Assembly: GCF_001995215.1 (NCBI RefSeq)
Contig: NZ_MUXN01000002.1
Location: forward strand, 124,001-188,000
DNA: 64,000 nucleotides
Origin: Amycolatopsis azurea DSM 43854
GTDB lineage: Bacteria; Actinomycetota; Actinomycetes; Mycobacteriales; Pseudonocardiaceae
Reading direction: 5' to 3'
A program made the translations under genes and the position numbers. Positions 18,136-27,907 of this stretch are shown here, piece after piece. The notes under the pieces are model-generated. The model ran no database searches and was not told the DNA's origin. It worked only from the letters and a program-made list of their open reading frames with translations. Each line of letters starts with the position of its first letter. The first letter of the stretch is position 1.

Positions 18136-19830
18136 GTGACCACAGTGAAGACATCGCCCCGACCGGAGGCCATCCGCTTCGGCGGGCGGCCTCGCGCCCC
18201 CAAAGGCTCCGTGTTCCTCAGCGTCGTCCGCACCACCGACCACAAGACGATCGGCCTGCTCTACCTCGGCACCTCGTTCGCGTTCTTCCTCGCCGGCGGG
18301 TTCATGGCGCTGCTGATGCGCGCCGAACTCGGCAGGCCGGGGTTGCAGTTCCTTTCGCAGGAGCAGTACAACCAGCTGTTCACCATGCACGGCACGATCA
18401 TGCTGCTGCTGTACGCGACGCCGAATCTCTTCGCCTTCGCCAACTACATCCTCCCGTTGCAGATCGGGTCGCCGGACGTCGCGTTCCCCCGGCTGAACGC
18501 GTTTTCCTACTGGCTTTACCTTTTCGGCGGCACGATGACGCTCACCTCGTTCGTCACCCCGGGCGGAGCACCCGACTTCGGCTGGACGGCCTACACGCCG
18601 CTTTCGGCCGCCGCGCACGCGCCAGGGGTCGGCGCGGATCTGTGGATCATGGGCCTGATCGTGTCCGGGCTGGGCACGATCCTCAGCGCGGTCAACATGA
18701 TCACGACGATCCTCTGCCTGCGCGGGCCGGGGATGACCATGTTCCGGCTGCCGCTGTTCACCTGGAACATCCTCTTCACCACGATCCTGATCCTGATCGC
18801 GTTCCCCATCCTCACCGCCGCGCTGTTCGCGCTGGAAGCCGACAGACGGCTGGGCGCGCACGTCTTCGACCCGGCCAACGGCGGGGTGATCCTGTGGCAG
18901 CACCTGTTCTGGTTCTTCGGCCATCCCGAGGTCTACATCGTCGCGTTGCCGTATTTCGGCATCGTGACCGAGATCGTCCCGGTGTTCAGCCGGAAACCGT
19001 TGTTCGGCTACAAGACCATGGTGTTCGCGACGATCTCGATCACCGCGCTGTCGATCGCGGTGTGGGCGCACCACATGTTCGCCACCGGCGCGGTCCTGTT
19101 GCCGTTCTTCTCGATCATGACGTTCCTCATCGCGGTGCCGACCGGGATCAAGTTCTTCAACTGGATCGGCACCATGTGGAAAGGACAGCTGACCTTCGAA
19201 TCGCCGATGCTGTGGTCGGTCGGGTTCATGGTGACGTTCCTGCTCGGCGGGCTGACCGGGATCATCCTCGCCTCACCGCCGCTGGACTTCCACGTGCACG
19301 ACAGCTACTTCGTGGTCGCGCATTTCCACTACGTGCTGTTCGGCACCATCGTTTTCGCCACCTTCGCCGGGATCTACTTCTGGTTCCCCAAGATGACCGG
19401 CCGGATGCTCGACGAGCGGCTCGCGAAATGGCATTTCTGGACCACGTTCATCGGCTTCCACACGACGTTCCTCGTCCAGCACTGGCTCGGCAACGAAGGC
19501 ATGCCGCGCCGCTACGCCGACTACCTCACTTCGGACGGATTCACCACGCTCAACACGATTTCCACGATCGGCGCGTTCCTGCTGGGCGCGTCGGTGCTGC
19601 CGTTCCTCTGGAACGTCGTCCGCAGCTTCCGGTTCGCCGACGTCGTCGAAGTCGACGACCCGTGGGGACACGGGAACTCCCTGGAGTGGGCGACGACCTG
19701 TCCGCCTCCCCGGCACAACTTCTTAGACCTGCCGAGGATCCGGTCCGAACGGCCGGCGTTCGAACTCCACTATCCGCACATGGTTTCCCGACTGCGTGCC
19801 GAGGCGCATTCCGGCCGACCGAAGGAATGA
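18136..19830 (+). CDS. ctaD: Cytochrome c oxidase subunit I (aa3-type), orphan copy
   Basis: This 564-residue integral membrane protein is the catalytic subunit of heme-copper oxidase. Ligand motifs are complete: the low-spin heme His in FTMHGTIM, the CuB site in [11 protein letters not shown] with the His-Tyr pair, the adjacent HH in WAHHMFATG, and HFHY near the heme ligands in the late helix. About twelve helices are present. The GTG at 18136 was chosen because GGGAG lies five bases upstream and the protein then begins close to [13 protein letters not shown], as in relatives. No subunit II or III gene is adjacent. This is therefore probably a second ctaD copy, as found in many actinomycetes. 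DUF151 follows ten bases downstream. Confidence 0.93.
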   Translation: MTTVKTSPRPEAIRFGGRPRAPKGSVFLSVVRTTDHKTIGLLYLGTSFAFFLAGGFMALLMRAELGRPGLQFLSQEQYNQLFTMHGTIMLLLYATPNLFAFANYILPLQIGSPDVAFPRLNAFSYWLYLFGGTMTLTSFVTPGGAPDFGWTAYTPLSAAAHAPGVGADLWIMGLIVSGLGTILSAVNMITTILCLRGPGMTMFRLPLFTWNILFTTILILIAFPILTAALFALEADRRLGAHVFDPANGGVILWQHLFWFFGHPEVYIVALPYFGIVTEIVPVFSRKPLFGYKTMVFATISITALSIAVWAHHMFATGAVLLPFFSIMTFLIAVPTGIKFFNWIGTMWKGQLTFESPMLWSVGFMVTFLLGGLTGIILASPPLDFHVHDSYFVVAHFHYVLFGTIVFATFAGIYFWFPKMTGRMLDERLAKWHFWTTFIGFHTTFLVQHWLGNEGMPRRYADYLTSDGFTTLNTISTIGAFLLGASVLPFLWNVVRSFRFADVVEVDDPWGHGNSLEWATTCPPPRHNFLDLPRIRSERPAFELHYPHMVSRLRAEAHSGRPKE

Positions 19831-19840
19831 GGTACCGCGC

Positions 19841-20383
19841 ATGATCCCGATGGACGTCGAGGGGATGGCCGTCCTGGCTCCGGAAGCGGCACCGGTGATG
19901 CTGCTGCGGGAGCGGGAGGGCGAACGCCGCTGGCTGGCGATCACGATCGGCGGCCCCGAGGCGAGCGCGGTGGCGCTCGCGCAGGAGAAGATCCGGCTGC
20001 CGCGGCCCGGCACGATCGAACTGATCGGGAAGGTGGTCGAGTCGTTCGGGCATCGGGTCACCGGGGTGGAGGTCACCGCGCTGCGGGACGGCATCTTCTT
20101 CGCCGACCTCGTGTTCGATTCCGGGATCCGCATCTCTGCCCGGCCGAGCGACGCGGTCGCGATCGGGCTGCGCGCCGGGGTCGTGATCGAAGTGGCTGAT
20201 TCGGTGCTGGAGGTCGCTTCGGTGCGGGTCGAGATCGTGGGCGCCGGGCCCGACGCGGAACTGCCGTCGGTGCCGCCGGATCCGGCGGCGCAGGAGCGGG
20301 AGGTCGAGGAGTTCCGGGCGGCGCTGGACAAGATCGTGCCGGAGGACTTCGGCGACCTACCGCCCGACCCGCCTGGCCACTGA
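19841..20383 (+). CDS. Bifunctional nuclease domain (DUF151) protein
   Basis: This 180-residue protein starts at the ATG at 19841 (MIPMDVEGMAV). The region from residue 10 to about 140 matches the DUF151/BFN fold. Typical segments are RWLAITIGGPEASAVALAQ, FADLVFDSGIRISARPSDAVAIGLR and an acidic C-terminal tail. Plant members have nuclease activity; bacterial functions are largely unknown. It lies ten bases after ctaD on the same strand, so the two may be cotranscribed. A perfect inverted repeat begins four bases after the stop codon. Confidence 0.85.
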   Translation: MIPMDVEGMAVLAPEAAPVMLLREREGERRWLAITIGGPEASAVALAQEKIRLPRPGTIELIGKVVESFGHRVTGVEVTALRDGIFFADLVFDSGIRISARPSDAVAIGLRAGVVIEVADSVLEVASVRVEIVGAGPDAELPSVPPDPAAQEREVEEFRAALDKIVPEDFGDLPPDPPGH

Positions 20384-20387
20384 GCTA

Positions 20388-20442
20388 CGCGGCGTAGGGG
20401 CCTTTCACAGCAACACTTGCCGTGAAAGGCCCCTACGCCGCG
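20388..20442. terminator. Bidirectional terminator-like palindrome, 21-bp arms
   Basis: The arms 20388-20408 and 20422-20442 are perfectly complementary over 21 bases around a 13-base loop. The arms contain GGGGCCTTTCAC and its complement. The element fills the gap between two convergent genes (DUF151 and the carboxylase). There is no U-tract, as is usual for actinobacterial terminators. The word GTGAAAGG links it to other palindromes of this window. Confidence 0.75.
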
Positions 20443-20450
20443 ATCAAGTA

Positions 20451-23400
20451 CTACTTCTTGGCCAGGCCCTGTTCGATCGCCTCGATGATGCGAGGCCGCA
20501 TCTCGGCGGCGCCGATGATCGCGTCCACCGAACCGACCTTCACCGCGCGTTCGATGCTGTGCACCCCGTCGAACTCCGAAGCGACCGCGCCCAGCTTCTC
20601 GGCCCGCACCGAGGACTGGACCTCGGCCAGTTCCGCGGCCAGCGCGGCGCGTTCGGCGCCGGTCGCCCCGCTGAGCTTCTCCGACAGCGAGCGCACCCGC
20701 TGATCCGCCGCGGTCCGCGCGTTGACCTCACCGGAGAACACGACCGCCGCGGCGGGCGCGCCACCGAGCACGGAGGCGAACGAGCCTTCCAGCGCCAGCA
20801 CGGTCATGTTCGGGTTCAGCGCCTTCGAGAAGACCACGAACGCGCCGCCGTGGTACCGCGAGATCACGGTGAACACGATGGGGCCTTCGAAGTTGACGAT
20901 CGCCCGGCCGATCTCCGCGCCGTACTCCAGCTGGAGCTTCCGCATCGACTCCGGCGAACCGTCGAAGCCGGACAGGTTCGCCAGCACCACCAACGGCCGG
21001 TTGCCGCTGGCCGCGTTGATCGCCCTGGCGGCCTTCTTCGACGAACGCGGGAACAGCGTGCCCGCGGTGTAGGTGTCCGGGCCGTCGGTGGGCGGGAAGC
21101 CGCGGCGCGGCACCGAACGCGACTCGATGCCGAGCAGGCACACCGGCCGCCCGCCGAGGTGCACGTCCTGCACGGCCGCGGTCTCCGCGTCGGCCATGCC
21201 CGGCCAGCGCTCCAGCACCGGGTGGTCCTGGTCGGACAGCGCGCGCATCACCGTGCGGATGTCGAACGGCTTCTTGCGGTCCGGGTTGGCCTCCCGCGAG
21301 AAGATCTGGCCGACCGTGGTGAAGTCGCTGTCGACGGCCGCGTGCGGGAACGACGAGATGTCGCGGTCGATCGGGTCGCTCGTGACCGCCTTGCGCGGGC
21401 CGGTCTCCTCCGGCGCCACGTAGGTGTGGTCGTAGTGCGACATCAGCACATCGCGGGCCGCGGCGAGGTTCGGCGCCCAGTACTGCGCCTGGCCGTTCGG
21501 GCCCATGACGCGGTCGTAGCCGCCGATGCCGAAGTTGTCCTCGGCCGAGACGCCACCGGAGAAGTCGAGTGACTGCTTACCGGTCAGCACCATCGCGGAA
21601 TCCGGCGTCATCACCAGGATTCCCTTGGTGTGCATGAGCATCGTCGCTTCGGCGTTCCAATACGGCTGGGCGCCGACGTTGATCCCGGCGACGACGATGT
21701 TGATCTCGCCACCGTCCTGGGTGAAGTGCACGATCCGCTTGAGCGCGGCCGCGACCCAGTCCATGTTCTCGGTGCCGGACTCCATCGAGATCCGGGCGCC
21801 CGCAGAGAGGGCGTACCACTCCAGCGGGACCCGCAGCCGCTCGGCGAGGTCCAGCGCCGCGATCACCCGGGAGCACTCCGGCTCCGAGAGCGCGCCGAGC
21901 GCCTTCGTCGGGTCGCCCAGCAGCACCACGCGCTTGACGCCCTCCGGGTACCGCTCGGTCGGCGTGGTGACCACCCCGGCGACGATCGCCGCCTTGTTGC
22001 GCCCCTTCTTCCGGTCGACCGGGACGAGCGTGTTGGTGTCGTCCATGTCGTACTCGGTGAACGAGCCGAGCATTTCGGTCAGCTCGTACGGGTACACCGT
22101 GTCGCGGCGGCGGGCGCGCAGCACGTTCTGGCGGTAGTCGTCGAGCGGGAGGATCGGCTCGGTGGTGGGCTCGGACAGCGACATCTGCACGCCGCCGCTC
22201 ACGTCGTAGCCGATGCGGACGGCGACCTCGGTGACGTCGCCGGTCACGCGGTCGCGCTGCCTGCCGAGGAACTGGACCTCTTCGAGGCCCGCGCCCGCCG
22301 TCGACGGCTGGACGCGCTGCGCGACCGTGTTCAGCTCCTCACCGGTGAGCTCACTGGTCGGCCACACGTACAGCATGACCCGGTTGGTGTCGAAGCGCTT
22401 CTTCGGCGGAAGCTTCGCCTGCACCTCGCGGATCGCGTCGAGGCAGCCCGCCAGCGTGCCTTCGACCGCGGGCAGGGCCAGCAGCTTGCCGTCGTTGTCC
22501 CGCAACGGGGTCAGGTCACGGACCTGGGCGAGCGCGACCAGCCGCTGATCCGACGGGTTCATCGGCGAGACGCACTTGAACAGGTAGACGTCCTCGTCAC
22601 CGGACGGCAGGCGCGTGAGGTCGAAGTTCGCCAGCCGCTGCAACTGCATCCGCTGCGCGATCAGCGGGTGGAGACCGCGGATCAGCCGCTCCTCGCTGAA
22701 ACCGGTCGAGGACGGGCGGAAGGTGAAGTGGTGGTGCGTCACCGCGCCGCCGTGCCCGGCGACCGTGGTGGTGACACGCCGGATCCGGCTCGGCAGCGAC
22801 TCGGCGGTGAGGATCTCCCGCAGGCCCGCCGCCATCGCGTCGTCGTCGGCCGAGTCGTCGTCCCAGGTCAGGTAGAGGTCCGCCTCGACGTCGGTGTCGG
22901 CGGGCAGCTGGGCGGCGAGATCGGCGACCGCCTTGATCGCGCCGGGCAGCCCGGCCCGGTCGACGGCGGTGGTGGCCATGTGGAACCGCTCGTTCTCGTC
23001 GGCGTAGTCACCGGTGACGAAGGTGCAGCCGCCGACGGTGACCTGCTGGACACCGGTGAGCGCGCGGTTGCCGTAGTAGCGGCGGCTCAGCACTTCGAGC
23101 AGCGGGGTGTGATCGGTGCCGGGGCGGCCGATCCGCTGCCCGAGCAGGCGCACCAGCGGTTGCGCGCTGGCCTGCATGCTCGCGATCCGCTCGGCGCGGT
23201 CCGGCGAGTCCGGGTTCAGGTCGAGGTGACGCAGGTGCTTGCGGACCTCGCTGTACACCTCGGCGCGCGTGCGGCGGAGCAGCGGCTGGGCGAACCAGCG
23301 GAACACGACGCTGCGGGCCAGATCGCCGACCACCGGGAAGCGGAGCTGGGTGGCGGCGATGAGCGCTTCCAGCGCCTTTCCGGCGGGTTCGCGCATCGAC

Positions 23401-25940
23401 TCGAACGGCTGCGCCTCGGTGAGCCACTGCCGCAGCAGCGCCGTGACGACCGCTACGTCGGACGCGGTCCGCTGCTGGGCGAGGAAGATGCGGAAGACCG
23501 CCTCCTCCAGCTCCGGCGTCCGCTCCAGATCCGTGATGCCGTAGTGCGCCAGGACCTTCTTGAGCTTGTTCTGGAACGACTCCGACAACCCGGCGCGTTC
23601 GACGTCGAGGCTTTGGAGGTAGGTGTGGAAGAACTCGCGGGAGCTGTGCACCCGGTTGTCCGTCTTCGCCTCTTCGCGCGCCGGCTTGTTGCGCATCAGC
23701 TCGGACAGGTCGGCGAACACGGTCAGCAGTTCGACCTCGCCCTCCAGCGGGCGATCGCCGTTGTCCTCCAGCTCGGAACGGGCGGCCAGGTACGCGCTGA
23801 GCGTGCGGCGCTCGTCGTGCGGGTCGACGTCGAAGCCGAGCAGGAGGCTGCGGAGGTCCTGCTGTCCGCGCGTGATCCGCTGCGCCGCCGACGTGCCGTC
23901 CGGCTCCGAGGGCAGCTCGATCTCGACACTGCCGGTGTCCTCGGCGACCTCTTCGCCTTCGTCCGCCAGCGGTTCCAGCCGCAGCAGGGGAGCGCCGGTC
24001 TCGACCTGGCTGCCGACCGAGACCACGCACTCACGCAGCTTCGCGCGGAACGGCGCGCGGAGCACCGTCTCCATCTTCATGCTTTCCAGTACCAGCACGG
24101 GCGCGCCTGCCTCGACCTCCGCGCCGACCTCGAGCGGCGTCGCGACGACGAGCGCGGGTGCGGGTGAGCGGACGACGCCGCCCTCGTCGCGGCTGATGCG
24201 GTGGGTGACGCCGTCGACCTCGACCAGGTGGATCGGCCCGTGCGTGCCGGTGACCAGGCGGAACCGGGTGCCGTTGACGGTGATCTGGCCGGTGTGCTCG
24301 TCGAACCGGTCGACCTCGACGTCGGCGGGGTGGATGTCGCCGCCGCCCGCTGAGACACCGACGCGGAACCGGCGGTGGCCGATCCGGGCCACGCTCACCC
24401 GGTACGCGGCGCCGCGCAGTTTGAGGTCGAGCGGACGGCCGCTCTCGTGCTGAACCTGCGGGCGGCCACCGTGGGCGGTGGACAGAAGCCGTTGGCGCTC
24501 AACGGCTTCCTCGTCCTCGTAGGCCTCGATCGCCGCGGCCGCGAGCGCGATCGCCGAGTGGCGGTGGGTGACCAGCTTGCCTTCGCCGCGGACGCGGTCG
24601 ATCCAGCCGGTGTCGGCGCTGCCGTCGATGACCTCGGGCTGGTCGAGCAGGTCGAGGACGAAGCTCTTGTTGGTCGCGCCGCCCTCGATGATGACGGTGG
24701 TCTGCGCCATCGCGCGGCGCAGACGGCCGAGCGCCTCGTCACGGTCGCGGCCGTAGGCGATGATCTTCGCGATCATCGAGTCGAAGTCGGCGGGGATCGT
24801 GTCGCCTTCGCTGACCCCGGTGTCGACCCGGATACCCGGTCCGGCGGGCAGATCCAGGCGGGCGATGCGGCCGGGCGATGGGGCGAAATCGCGGTCCGGG
24901 TCCTCGGCGTTGAGCCGCGCCTCGACGGCGTGGCCGAACTCGGCGGGCTGGACGCCCTCGAGCTTGCCGCCGGAAGCGACGTGCAGCTGGGCCTTGACCA
25001 GGTCCATGCCGGTGGTCAGCTCGGTGATCGGGTGCTCGACCTGGAGGCGGGTGTTGACCTCGAGGAAGGCGAACAGCTTGTCGCCCGGGTGGTAGAGGAA
25101 CTCCACGGTGCCGGCGCCGCGGTAGTCGACCGCGAGCGCGAGCCGTTCGGCGGACCGCTTGAGCTCGTCGGCCTGCTCGGGGCTCAGCACCGGGGAGGCG
25201 GACTCCTCGATGATCTTCTGGTTGCGGCGCTGCACCGAACAGTCGCGGACGCCGAGCGCCCACGCGGTGCCCTGGCCGTCGGCGATGACCTGGACCTCGA
25301 CGTGCCGGGCGCCGGTGACCAGGCGCTCCAGGAACACGACGCCGCTGCCGAAGGCCCGCTCGGCCTCCAGGCTGGTGCGCTCGTAGGCGTCCTTGAGTTC
25401 GTCGGCGGAGGTGATGACGCGGATGCCGCGCCCGCCACCGCCCGCGGTCGCCTTGAGCATCAGCGGGTAGCCGATGTCGTCGGCCGCGCGGATGGCTTCG
25501 TCGAGGTCCGCGACGGCGCCGCGGCTCCACGGCGCCACGGGCACGCCGACCTCTTCGGCGATCAGCTTCGCGCCGATCTTGTCGCCGAGCTTGCGCATCG
25601 CGTCCGCGCTCGGCCCGATGAAGGTGACGCCCAGCCGCTCACACAGCTCGGCGAAGGCCGGGTCCTCGGCCACGAAGCCCCAACCGACCCAGGCCGCGTC
25701 GGCCCCGGTCTCGGTCAGCGCCCGCTCCAGCACGGCGAAGTCCAGATACGGACGCGCCGACGCGGGACCCAGGTTGTGGCTGAGGTCGGCTTCCCGCACG
25801 AACGTCGCCGACCGGTCCGCGTCCGTGTAGAGAGCGACGGTCTCGATCCGCTGTCCGGTCTCCGCCGACAGCTCGCGGACGGCATGGATGAGCCGCATCG
25901 CGGCTTCTCCGCGGTTGACGATGGCGACACGACTGAACAC
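20451..25940 (-). CDS. Fused acyl-CoA carboxylase (biotin carboxylase, BCCP and carboxyltransferase in one chain)
   Basis: This 1829-residue cytosolic enzyme would carboxylate acetyl-CoA, propionyl-CoA or longer acyl-CoA. The biotin carboxylase with its ATP-grasp occupies about 1-450 (GGGGRGIRV, EVNTRLQVEHP). The biotinyl domain is near 585-660 with Lys622 in ESMKMET. A long central region follows, and a complete carboxyltransferase (both crotonase-like halves) lies at about 1250-1829. This order resembles eukaryotic acetyl-CoA carboxylase, whereas most actinomycetes use separate AccA and AccD subunits. The start was set at the GTG at 25940, because GGGAGG lies eight bases upstream; an ATG nine codons earlier has no such site. 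It may supply malonyl units to the nearby synthase, but this is only inference. It is intact, with no frameshift seen. Confidence 0.88.
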   Translation of the reverse strand: MFSRVAIVNRGEAAMRLIHAVRELSAETGQRIETVALYTDADRSATFVREADLSHNLGPASARPYLDFAVLERALTETGADAAWVGWGFVAEDPAFAELCERLGVTFIGPSADAMRKLGDKIGAKLIAEEVGVPVAPWSRGAVADLDEAIRAADDIGYPLMLKATAGGGGRGIRVITSADELKDAYERTSLEAERAFGSGVVFLERLVTGARHVEVQVIADGQGTAWALGVRDCSVQRRNQKIIEESASPVLSPEQADELKRSAERLALAVDYRGAGTVEFLYHPGDKLFAFLEVNTRLQVEHPITELTTGMDLVKAQLHVASGGKLEGVQPAEFGHAVEARLNAEDPDRDFAPSPGRIARLDLPAGPGIRVDTGVSEGDTIPADFDSMIAKIIAYGRDRDEALGRLRRAMAQTTVIIEGGATNKSFVLDLLDQPEVIDGSADTGWIDRVRGEGKLVTHRHSAIALAAAAIEAYEDEEAVERQRLLSTAHGGRPQVQHESGRPLDLKLRGAAYRVSVARIGHRRFRVGVSAGGGDIHPADVEVDRFDEHTGQITVNGTRFRLVTGTHGPIHLVEVDGVTHRISRDEGGVVRSPAPALVVATPLEVGAEVEAGAPVLVLESMKMETVLRAPFRAKLRECVVSVGSQVETGAPLLRLEPLADEGEEVAEDTGSVEIELPSEPDGTSAAQRITRGQQDLRSLLLGFDVDPHDERRTLSAYLAARSELEDNGDRPLEGEVELLTVFADLSELMRNKPAREEAKTDNRVHSSREFFHTYLQSLDVERAGLSESFQNKLKKVLAHYGITDLERTPELEEAVFRIFLAQQRTASDVAVVTALLRQWLTEAQPFESMREPAGKALEALIAATQLRFPVVGDLARSVVFRWFAQPLLRRTRAEVYSEVRKHLRHLDLNPDSPDRAERIASMQASAQPLVRLLGQRIGRPGTDHTPLLEVLSRRYYGNRALTGVQQVTVGGCTFVTGDYADENERFHMATTAVDRAGLPGAIKAVADLAAQLPADTDVEADLYLTWDDDSADDDAMAAGLREILTAESLPSRIRRVTTTVAGHGGAVTHHHFTFRPSSTGFSEERLIRGLHPLIAQRMQLQRLANFDLTRLPSGDEDVYLFKCVSPMNPSDQRLVALAQVRDLTPLRDNDGKLLALPAVEGTLAGCLDAIREVQAKLPPKKRFDTNRVMLYVWPTSELTGEELNTVAQRVQPSTAGAGLEEVQFLGRQRDRVTGDVTEVAVRIGYDVSGGVQMSLSEPTTEPILPLDDYRQNVLRARRRDTVYPYELTEMLGSFTEYDMDDTNTLVPVDRKKGRNKAAIVAGVVTTPTERYPEGVKRVVLLGDPTKALGALSEPECSRVIAALDLAERLRVPLEWYALSAGARISMESGTENMDWVAAALKRIVHFTQDGGEINIVVAGINVGAQPYWNAEATMLMHTKGILVMTPDSAMVLTGKQSLDFSGGVSAEDNFGIGGYDRVMGPNGQAQYWAPNLAAARDVLMSHYDHTYVAPEETGPRKAVTSDPIDRDISSFPHAAVDSDFTTVGQIFSREANPDRKKPFDIRTVMRALSDQDHPVLERWPGMADAETAAVQDVHLGGRPVCLLGIESRSVPRRGFPPTDGPDTYTAGTLFPRSSKKAARAINAASGNRPLVVLANLSGFDGSPESMRKLQLEYGAEIGRAIVNFEGPIVFTVISRYHGGAFVVFSKALNPNMTVLALEGSFASVLGGAPAAAVVFSGEVNARTAADQRVRSLSEKLSGATGAERAALAAELAEVQSSVRAEKLGAVASEFDGVHSIERAVKVGSVDAIIGAAEMRPRIIEAIEQGLAKK

Positions 25941-26335
25941 CGACTGAGCCTCCCAAGTACGCAGCACAACAGGGTGACGTCCCGCCGGATCTCGCGCGGG
26001 ACAGTCTCCTGAACCTGCCTTACAGCCTGCCTCTTACCGGCCGGTACGAGAATGTCGTCGGTGGCGCATGCCGAGGGCCGGGTCTTGTAGGAACCCGCCA
26101 AAAAGTGTCCTGGAACACCTAGTAGAGGGCCCTGATGACGTGATGAAGTGGACAATCGGGGGCCGGACTTGCTAGCCGGGTTCGTGAGGTGTCACCAGGT
26201 GTTCACGGCGGTTTCATCGGGGTGGCCCGGGTGGGGAGGCGTTGCCGGTTTTCGGCGACGGCTCTGGCCGGGGTGTCTCTCGGGCGAAGCCGGCGGCTGG
26301 AAGTCTGTCGCGCCGGGATCGCGGTGGACGGCATC
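25941..26335. other. Non-coding region between carboxylase and small ORF
   Basis: This stretch of about 395 bp holds the promoter and leader of the carboxylase gene (reading left) and the upstream region of a small gene reading right. A strong ribosome site for the carboxylase (GGGAGG on the minus strand) lies near 25949-25954. I see no convincing gene, repeat or riboswitch in the rest. Confidence 0.45.
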
Positions 26336-26578
26336 ATGTCGGACATGGCCGCAGACCTGCCCGCCGTGTCGATCGAGCTGTGGAGAGCCGATGCCGTCGT
26401 GTTGTTCGACTGGCTGATGAGCACGGACCTGAACAGCGTCCCGATCACGCACCCGGCCCAGAAGCAGGCGCTGATGGACTTGCTGACCCGGCTGGAGCAC
26501 GAGACCGACATCCCCGGCGTCACGCAGGCGCAGATCGACGCCGCCCAAGCCGAAGTCGCGCATGACATGGGCTGGTAG
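26336..26578 (+). CDS. Small conserved-looking protein of unknown function
   Basis: The 80-residue product begins at ATG 26336 (MSDMAADLPAVSIELWRADA). It is mostly helical and acidic, with a segment VVLFDWLMSTDLNSVPITHP followed by QKQALMDLLTRLEHET. Similar short proteins occur widely in actinomycetes without a known role; this is recollection, not a search result. An upstream extension in the same frame is possible but has poor codon character. The nearby gene is a convergent HNH endonuclease, which gives no functional clue. I do not recognise the family by name. Confidence 0.6.
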   Translation: MSDMAADLPAVSIELWRADAVVLFDWLMSTDLNSVPITHPAQKQALMDLLTRLEHETDIPGVTQAQIDAAQAEVAHDMGW

Positions 26579-26591
26579 TCGAAGGGGCGAG

Positions 26592-26609
26592 CAGGTGCGG
26601 GACCACCTG
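26592..26609. terminator. Small hairpin between convergent genes
   Basis: CAGGTG at 26592-26597 pairs with CACCTG at 26604-26609 around a six-base loop. It lies in the 77-bp gap between the 80-residue ORF and the HNH gene, both of which end here. It is the only dyad in this gap and a modest terminator candidate. Confidence 0.35.
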
Positions 26610-26655
26610 TAGAACGCGGCCTGTCGGGAGGCGTCGTCGTTTTTCGGCAATGGGT

Positions 26656-27894
26656 TCAGAACGGCGACGGGTCGTCGTCCGGGGGTGCCGTCGGGCGGGG
26701 TTCGTGCAGGGGCGGCGGGGTGCTGTCGTAGTGCTGCCCGGTCGGGGTGGTGATGGTGAGGGTGCCGTCAGCAGCCAGGGTGTAGATCCAGCCCGGTTCG
26801 TCCTTGAGCCGATGATCACGGCGGCAGAACGCGATCAGGTCATCGACATTCGTATGGCCACCGAACTGCCACGGCACCGAATGGTCCAGGTCGCAGGCTT
26901 GGGCGACACGGTGGCACCCGGGTCTTCGGCACTCACGATCCCGCACCCTCACGAACTCGCCGACACCGGCGGTGGGCCGATACCGTTCCCGGCCCAGGTC
27001 CAGCACCTGCCCGGACAGCGGGTCGGTGATGATCCGCCGCAGCACTGCGTCCGCGCCCGTGGCGATCTCCCGCGCCAGCGATGCCGGAATATGACCATGC
27101 CCGGCCAGCTCCGCCGGATCCTCGTTCAAGCCCAGGTAAGTCGCCAGGTCCATGTAGAGGAACACCTCCGCCCGTTCCCGGGAACCACCCTGCCCGCCCA
27201 ATAGGAGATCCAGCGCGACGTCAGCGCGGAGCTGGTCCAGGGTGCGGGTCTCGCCACCGGTCTTGAGTGCCCGGGCTTCCCGGTCGATCCGGGTGTAGGC
27301 AGCGGTCACCTTCTCCACGGGGCCGTCCTCGACCTCGATCGACGCCACCCCGGACTCGCCCTGCCGCACTCTCAGCCGACGCCCCGCGCGGTTGTGTTCG
27401 GTGCGCCGCGCCGCCCCTTCCTTGTCCACGACCCCTGCCGCATGACTCGCCGCTTTCCGGATCTGCTCGGTATTCCGGCCCGCCAGCCGGTCCTCCAGCA
27501 CCGCGTCCACAGCGCGAGCGTTCTCGTCGGACAGCCACGCGGTCGCCGCGGCGACCTTCGCCGCCCCCGCACCACCCAGCAACCCCCGATCCATCAACCC
27601 CAGCGTGCACGGCAAGCGGGTGGTCAACGCCTCCGCCGTCGACACCAGCGCCGCGGCATGAACGTCCACAACAGACAGCTCGAACGCCACCTCCTGCACC
27701 ACACTCGACGCGCCACCGCGATGACGACCCAGCCGCGCGATCGCACGGAACCGGACCGCCTCCAACCGCGCGATATCCGCCGACGCCGCCTTCGCGAGCG
27801 CCACGCACTCGACGTCGGTCAGGGAGCTGATTTCCTTGTTTGAAGCCAAAAAGGCTGTGTCAGTGTCCACGACGAGAACGGTATGACCGGCCAC
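26656..27894 (-). CDS. DUF222 (13E12 repeat) HNH endonuclease
   Basis: The 412-residue protein has an N-terminal DUF222 domain (about 20-300), found in the 13E12-repeat proteins common in mycobacteria and relatives. It is followed by an HNH nuclease motif near residues 320-370: CRRPGCHRVAQACDLDHSVPW, then HTNVDDLIAFCRRDH, with the paired cysteines and the His-Asn-His set visible. Such genes occur in many copies in actinomycete genomes and may be mobile or selfish elements. It starts with GTG at 27894, 13 bp after the GT39 gene end. No inteins, repeats or target duplications were seen around it. Confidence 0.85.
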   Translation of the reverse strand: MAGHTVLVVDTDTAFLASNKEISSLTDVECVALAKAASADIARLEAVRFRAIARLGRHRGGASSVVQEVAFELSVVDVHAAALVSTAEALTTRLPCTLGLMDRGLLGGAGAAKVAAATAWLSDENARAVDAVLEDRLAGRNTEQIRKAASHAAGVVDKEGAARRTEHNRAGRRLRVRQGESGVASIEVEDGPVEKVTAAYTRIDREARALKTGGETRTLDQLRADVALDLLLGGQGGSRERAEVFLYMDLATYLGLNEDPAELAGHGHIPASLAREIATGADAVLRRIITDPLSGQVLDLGRERYRPTAGVGEFVRVRDRECRRPGCHRVAQACDLDHSVPWQFGGHTNVDDLIAFCRRDHRLKDEPGWIYTLAADGTLTITTPTGQHYDSTPPPLHEPRPTAPPDDDPSPF

Positions 27895-27907
27895 CGACAG
27901 TTTCTGA

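Noticed and set aside
21630-24167. 845-codon frame antisense to the carboxylase
   Set aside because: Composed of Arg-, Gly- and Ala-rich repeats caused by high GC on the opposite strand of a clear enzyme gene.
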